From Saprospiraceae bacterium (GTDB taxonomy: Bacteria; Bacteroidota; Bacteroidia; Chitinophagales; Saprospiraceae), in contig JALHPW010000034.1 in assembly GCA_022842255.1 (NCBI GenBank), positions 1 through 15,885 of the forward strand: 15,885 nt of DNA, given 5' to 3'. The notes beneath the pieces were generated by a model. It was not told the DNA's origin. It saw nothing but the letters and a program-made list of their open reading frames with translations, and made no database searches. Position numbers and translations under genes: made by a program. Of the stretch, positions 13,252 through 15,885 are shown piece after piece; the stretch's first letter is position 1; every line of letters begins with the position of its first letter.

Positions 13252-14700
13252 TTAAAACTTAAAGCCCAGGGTCATCAAAAAGTCGTTGGTTACTACATTT
13301 GTACTGGCCACGGGCGCATTTTCATAGGGTTGGACGGAGCCTTTACCCTGTCCACGACGCCAGCCAAAGTCGAGATAAAATGATTTGCCCCGAACGCCGG
13401 CACCCGCACTGATACCCGTGTTAAATCCGGTAGCACCCTCCTCCGGTTTGCCCAAAAGATTGAAACCACCGCGCAAACGGAATTCATCCAGTACGAGTTC
13501 GCCCCCAAGGCGTACGTTCATGGCTTGTTGGTAACTGCGCTGGATATCACTGTTCACTTCCCGCTCATATTGTTGATTGTCCTGGCTGGCCACATCGGCG
13601 GTAAAATTGTAGCGGTTGGCCGCGTAGTCTACCCATTCCACATCCGCGCTCAGGAAGCCAAATTTTTTCACCACCAGGGCCGCACTGGCACTGGCGCGCC
13701 AAGGGGTGCGAAGTTTGTAATCGAAAGTACCTTCAGGGGAATCCTGGACTTCGCCGATGGTTGGTCCGTTCCCATCCGTATAATCATAGGAAAAGGTGTT
13801 GCTGTAGGAGTCGGTCAGGCTCATGGCCGTGGGTGTGTGGAAAGATGCTCCCAGCCGAAGGGCTTGGCTCACCTTGTAGATTACACCCAATTTGAGGTTA
13901 ACGCCCACGCCTGAGGTGCGCAGGTATTCGGTATAGGCCAGCCTGTCAAAATATTCCACATTTCCCGATTGATCACTTTCAATGTATTCACCCTCAATGC
14001 GGTAGTTCATAAACGGAACGCCCACCGTAGCGCCCACCATCAGTTTTTCATCATAGTTGCCGGCAAATGCTATGGCCATTTCGTTCATCCGGCCAAAGGT
14101 GTTCACGGCGTGCGACCGGTTGACTACCGCATTTTCATTCCCGGCAAAATCGTAGGTCAGGTTGCCATTCCCATCGTCATAAATTGCATTGGCGTTGGCC
14201 GCGAGTTCTGAACCAAATGCGTCCAGGTTGCCCGTTTGCGCATCCTTGAAAAAACCGTTCATAATGGTTCCGGCCGCGTTGCCCTGGTAATAAATCGAGC
14301 GGTTGTAATCCGCCTGGCGGTTGTAGCCAATCCCAAAATTGAAGGTTTTCCAGTTACTGCTACTAGGGTTTGTGTTGAAAACGAGACCAATATTGTCAAA
14401 TCCAAACTTGCTTTTATCGTCGCTGTACTGGGTTCCACCATCTATTCTGGCATCTGTATTGGCAAAATGAATGGAAGGGGTAAGTGTAAGTTCGTTCGTA
14501 CGGAAGAGGGCAAGGCCGGCCGGGTTTTGGCTCAGTGACCCAAATTCGGCGCCTAAGGCACCAAAAGCACCCCCGGCGCCCATAAACCGGGCCGTTCCAC
14601 CCGGCTGAAGATAAGAATAGCGGAGTACGTCGCTCGCGTTTTGCGATAATATCGGGCCTGCGCAAAGAAGTGTCAGGGCAAGGATGGCTAATTTATTCAT
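13252..14700 (-). CDS. OmpP1/FadL-family outer-membrane transporter
   Basis: A 482-residue outer-membrane beta-barrel. Residues 1-19 are a signal peptide (cut near LS-Q). The N-terminal region SYLQPGGTARFMGAGGAFGALGAEFGSLSQNPAGLALF carries the NPAGL pattern typical of FadL/OmpP1/TodX channels, followed by many amphipathic strands (ELTLTPSIHF, LRLGASFHTPTAMSLTDSY, FRLRGGFNLLGK) and a C-terminal Phe (LMTLGFKF). In other bacteria such channels let hydrophobic compounds such as fatty acids diffuse across the outer membrane; the substrate here is unknown. It lies downstream of the low-complexity protein gene on the same strand, but a strong terminator separates them, so it should have its own promoter, which I could not identify. 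Confidence 0.9.
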   Translation of the reverse strand: MNKLAILALTLLCAGPILSQNASDVLRYSYLQPGGTARFMGAGGAFGALGAEFGSLSQNPAGLALFRTNELTLTPSIHFANTDARIDGGTQYSDDKSKFGFDNIGLVFNTNPSSSNWKTFNFGIGYNRQADYNRSIYYQGNAAGTIMNGFFKDAQTGNLDAFGSELAANANAIYDDGNGNLTYDFAGNENAVVNRSHAVNTFGRMNEMAIAFAGNYDEKLMVGATVGVPFMNYRIEGEYIESDQSGNVEYFDRLAYTEYLRTSGVGVNLKLGVIYKVSQALRLGASFHTPTAMSLTDSYSNTFSYDYTDGNGPTIGEVQDSPEGTFDYKLRTPWRASASAALVVKKFGFLSADVEWVDYAANRYNFTADVASQDNQQYEREVNSDIQRSYQQAMNVRLGGELVLDEFRLRGGFNLLGKPEEGATGFNTGISAGAGVRGKSFYLDFGWRRGQGKGSVQPYENAPVASTNVVTNDFLMTLGFKF

Positions 14701-14738
14701 GGTTATGCTCTTTTAGAAGTAGTTGTTTAAATTTGGGC

Positions 14739-14782
14739 AAAAAGAGGGCGGAAAAAGGCGACATGCACCGATTTCCGCCCTC
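14739..14782 (-). terminator. Terminator of the low-complexity protein gene
   Basis: Perfect 11-bp arms GAGGGCGGAAA (14744-14754) and TTTCCGCCCTC (14772-14782) with a 17-nt loop. On the minus strand the stem is followed by TTTTTGCCC. It lies 20 nt past the stop of the 14803 gene and about 40 nt before the FadL start. Confidence 0.85.
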
Positions 14783-14802
14783 ATGACACCTAACCGGCGG
14801 TA

Positions 14803-15885
14803 TTAGTTGCGACCACCACGGCCGCTACTGCCACCGCTGCTTTTGCTGGAACTACCGCCTGAAGAACTGCGGCTGCTGCCAGAATTGCCACCGCTGCTGC
14901 GCGAGCTTCCACCACTGCTGGAACGGATGCTGCTACCGCCGTCGTTGGAGCGACTTGGGCGACTCTCCTGACCGCCGCCACCGCTGTTCGAGCGGCTAGG
15001 GCGATCGTAGGAACGTTCCTCTGAGCGACGTGCTGGACGACTTTCTTCTGTGCGTGTAGAAGGTGCTGTCTCCGTGCGACGAGGGGTAACCGAGCCGCCA
15101 TCGTTGTTGCGACGGGTGGGCGCTGGCTCCGTGCGCTGCGGACGCGTCACTGGGGTTTCTTCCGAGCGACGTGGTTTGTAACCATCGTCTTTGCGCGGGG
15201 TAGGGGTTTCGTTGCGTTGTGGCTGGGCTTCCTCCGAACGACGTGGTTTGTAACCATCGTCTTTGCGAGGCGTTTCAACCCCACGGCCTGTGGTAGGGGC
15301 AGTATCCGGGGTACGGGTACGTCCGCTTGGTTCTGCCGTAGAACCTTCAGGGCGACGGCCACCGGTGCTAGGCGTTGCTGTGGTATTGCGATCGGTTGCG
15401 GTTTTGCCACGACCTACTGCACTGTTGCCGTCCATATCGGTTGCGGTACGACCCGGGCGCGCCGTGGTCCTTTCAACGGTCGGCACATTGGTCTGCGAGG
15501 TAGCCAGACGACCTTTGCTGTCCGGTATACGGGCATAGCCAGGGTTTACATGTGAGCCGCCACGACGTGGACCGGTATAGGTTTGTGGGGCATAACCACC
15601 GCCGTTCCCATTGTTGTTGTTATTGTTATTGTAGTAATAGTGGTTGTTCACCCAACCATTGCCATAGAACTGGTTGTGATAGTATGGGTTGTAACCATTA
15701 AACGTCCAATATGGGTCGTAGTAGTAGTTGTTTACTACCCAAGGGTTGTACCAAGGACGGTTGAATGAGTAGCAACTGTTCCACCCCCAGGTGTTCCAGC
15801 CACCACCCCAGCCGCCGCCCCAGCCGTAATCCCAACTGTTCCAGCTGTTCCAGCGCTGCCAACGTCTCCAACGACGGTACGACCA
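14803..15885 (-). CDS. Low-complexity W/Y/N- and S/G/R-rich protein (N-terminus outside window)
   Basis: The frame is open to the right edge (at least 360 residues). A GTG at 15651 is not the start, because the 78 codons upstream continue the same composition. Regions from the N-terminal side: a Trp/Gly/Tyr/Asn-rich stretch (WGGGWGGGWNTWGWN, NRPWYNPW); a short poly-Asn run of seven from a trinucleotide repeat at about 15610-15634; a Tyr-Thr-Gly-Pro-Arg-Arg stretch; a Thr/Pro/Arg/Glu-rich middle with PRKDDGYKPRRSEE twice; and a Ser/Gly tail ending SGRGGRN. No enzyme domain or TM segment is visible. Bacteroidota encode many proteins of this look, usually with a signal peptide, so secretion to the envelope is inferred. 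It has its own terminator and precedes the FadL gene. Function is unknown. Confidence 0.8.
   Translation of the reverse strand, partial: WSYRRWRRWQRWNSWNSWDYGWGGGWGGGWNTWGWNSCYSFNRPWYNPWVVNNYYYDPYWTFNGYNPYYHNQFYGNGWVNNHYYYNNNNNNNGNGGGYAPQTYTGPRRGGSHVNPGYARIPDSKGRLATSQTNVPTVERTTARPGRTATDMDGNSAVGRGKTATDRNTTATPSTGGRRPEGSTAEPSGRTRTPDTAPTTGRGVETPRKDDGYKPRRSEEAQPQRNETPTPRKDDGYKPRRSEETPVTRPQRTEPAPTRRNNDGGSVTPRRTETAPSTRTEESRPARRSEERSYDRPSRSNSGGGGQESRPSRSNDGGSSIRSSSGGSSRSSGGNSGSSRSSSGGSSSKSSGGSSGRGGRN
15161..15267 (-). repeat. 72-bp-period coding duplication
   Basis: A 35-bp segment (15161-15195) recurs at 15233-15267 with a single base difference, so the period is 72 bp (24 codons). It encodes the repeated KDDGYKPRRSEE motif. 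Near-identity at synonymous positions points to a recent duplication or gene conversion. Confidence 0.85.

Noticed and set aside
15649..15651. GTG as start of the low-complexity protein
   Set aside because: The frame stays open to the window edge with the same unusual composition, so this is an internal Val codon.

Overview
The window looks like a piece of a Bacteroidota chromosome, most likely from the Saprospiria (Haliscomenobacter-like). That placement is an inference from four things: two secreted proteins carrying type IX secretion (T9SS) sorting domains, one of type A and one of type B; a TonB-dependent receptor with an N-terminal carboxypeptidase-regulatory-like domain; promoters of the TTTG-N18/19-TAnnTTTG type; and starts without Shine-Dalgarno sequences. 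No mobile element, CRISPR array, rRNA or tRNA gene was found. Base composition and codon use look even across the window. || Layout. 1-128: tail of an unknown gene. 171-1106 (+): Tat-exported TIM-barrel protein of the hydroxypyruvate isomerase family, followed by a palindromic intergenic repeat. 1225-1803 (+): lipoprotein with a domain resembling a T9SS type B sorting domain. 1942-2979 (-): LamG-type secreted protein with a type A sorting domain and a clear promoter. 3163-5925 (-): TonB-dependent receptor. 6230-9774 (+): a likely operon of a small unknown protein, a glycosyltransferase starting at TTG, and a large surface protein with a type B sorting domain. 9898-10665 (+): MazG pyrophosphohydrolase, interlocked stop-to-stop with 10662-11318 (-), an M50B-type membrane metalloprotease. 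11413-12591 (-): cytoplasmic GH1 glycosidase with a 17-bp palindrome upstream. 12595-13251: a 657-nt gap with a candidate small RNA gene (promoter plus terminator) and two further minus-strand terminators. 13252-14700 (-): OmpP1/FadL-type outer-membrane channel. 14803-15885 (-): low-complexity W/Y/N then S/G/R-rich secreted-type protein, open at the window edge, so its start lies outside. || Most genes serve the cell envelope or surface (export, uptake, glycan work), mixed with a housekeeping gene (mazG). No single obvious multi-gene novel system stands out. The most unusual signals are (1) degenerate 7-8-bp tandem repeats of different sequence but similar period at four gene starts or 5' regions, (2) the candidate small RNA locus downstream of the FadL gene, (3) a T9SS-B-like domain moved onto a lipoprotein, and (4) the repeat-built low-complexity protein at the right edge.
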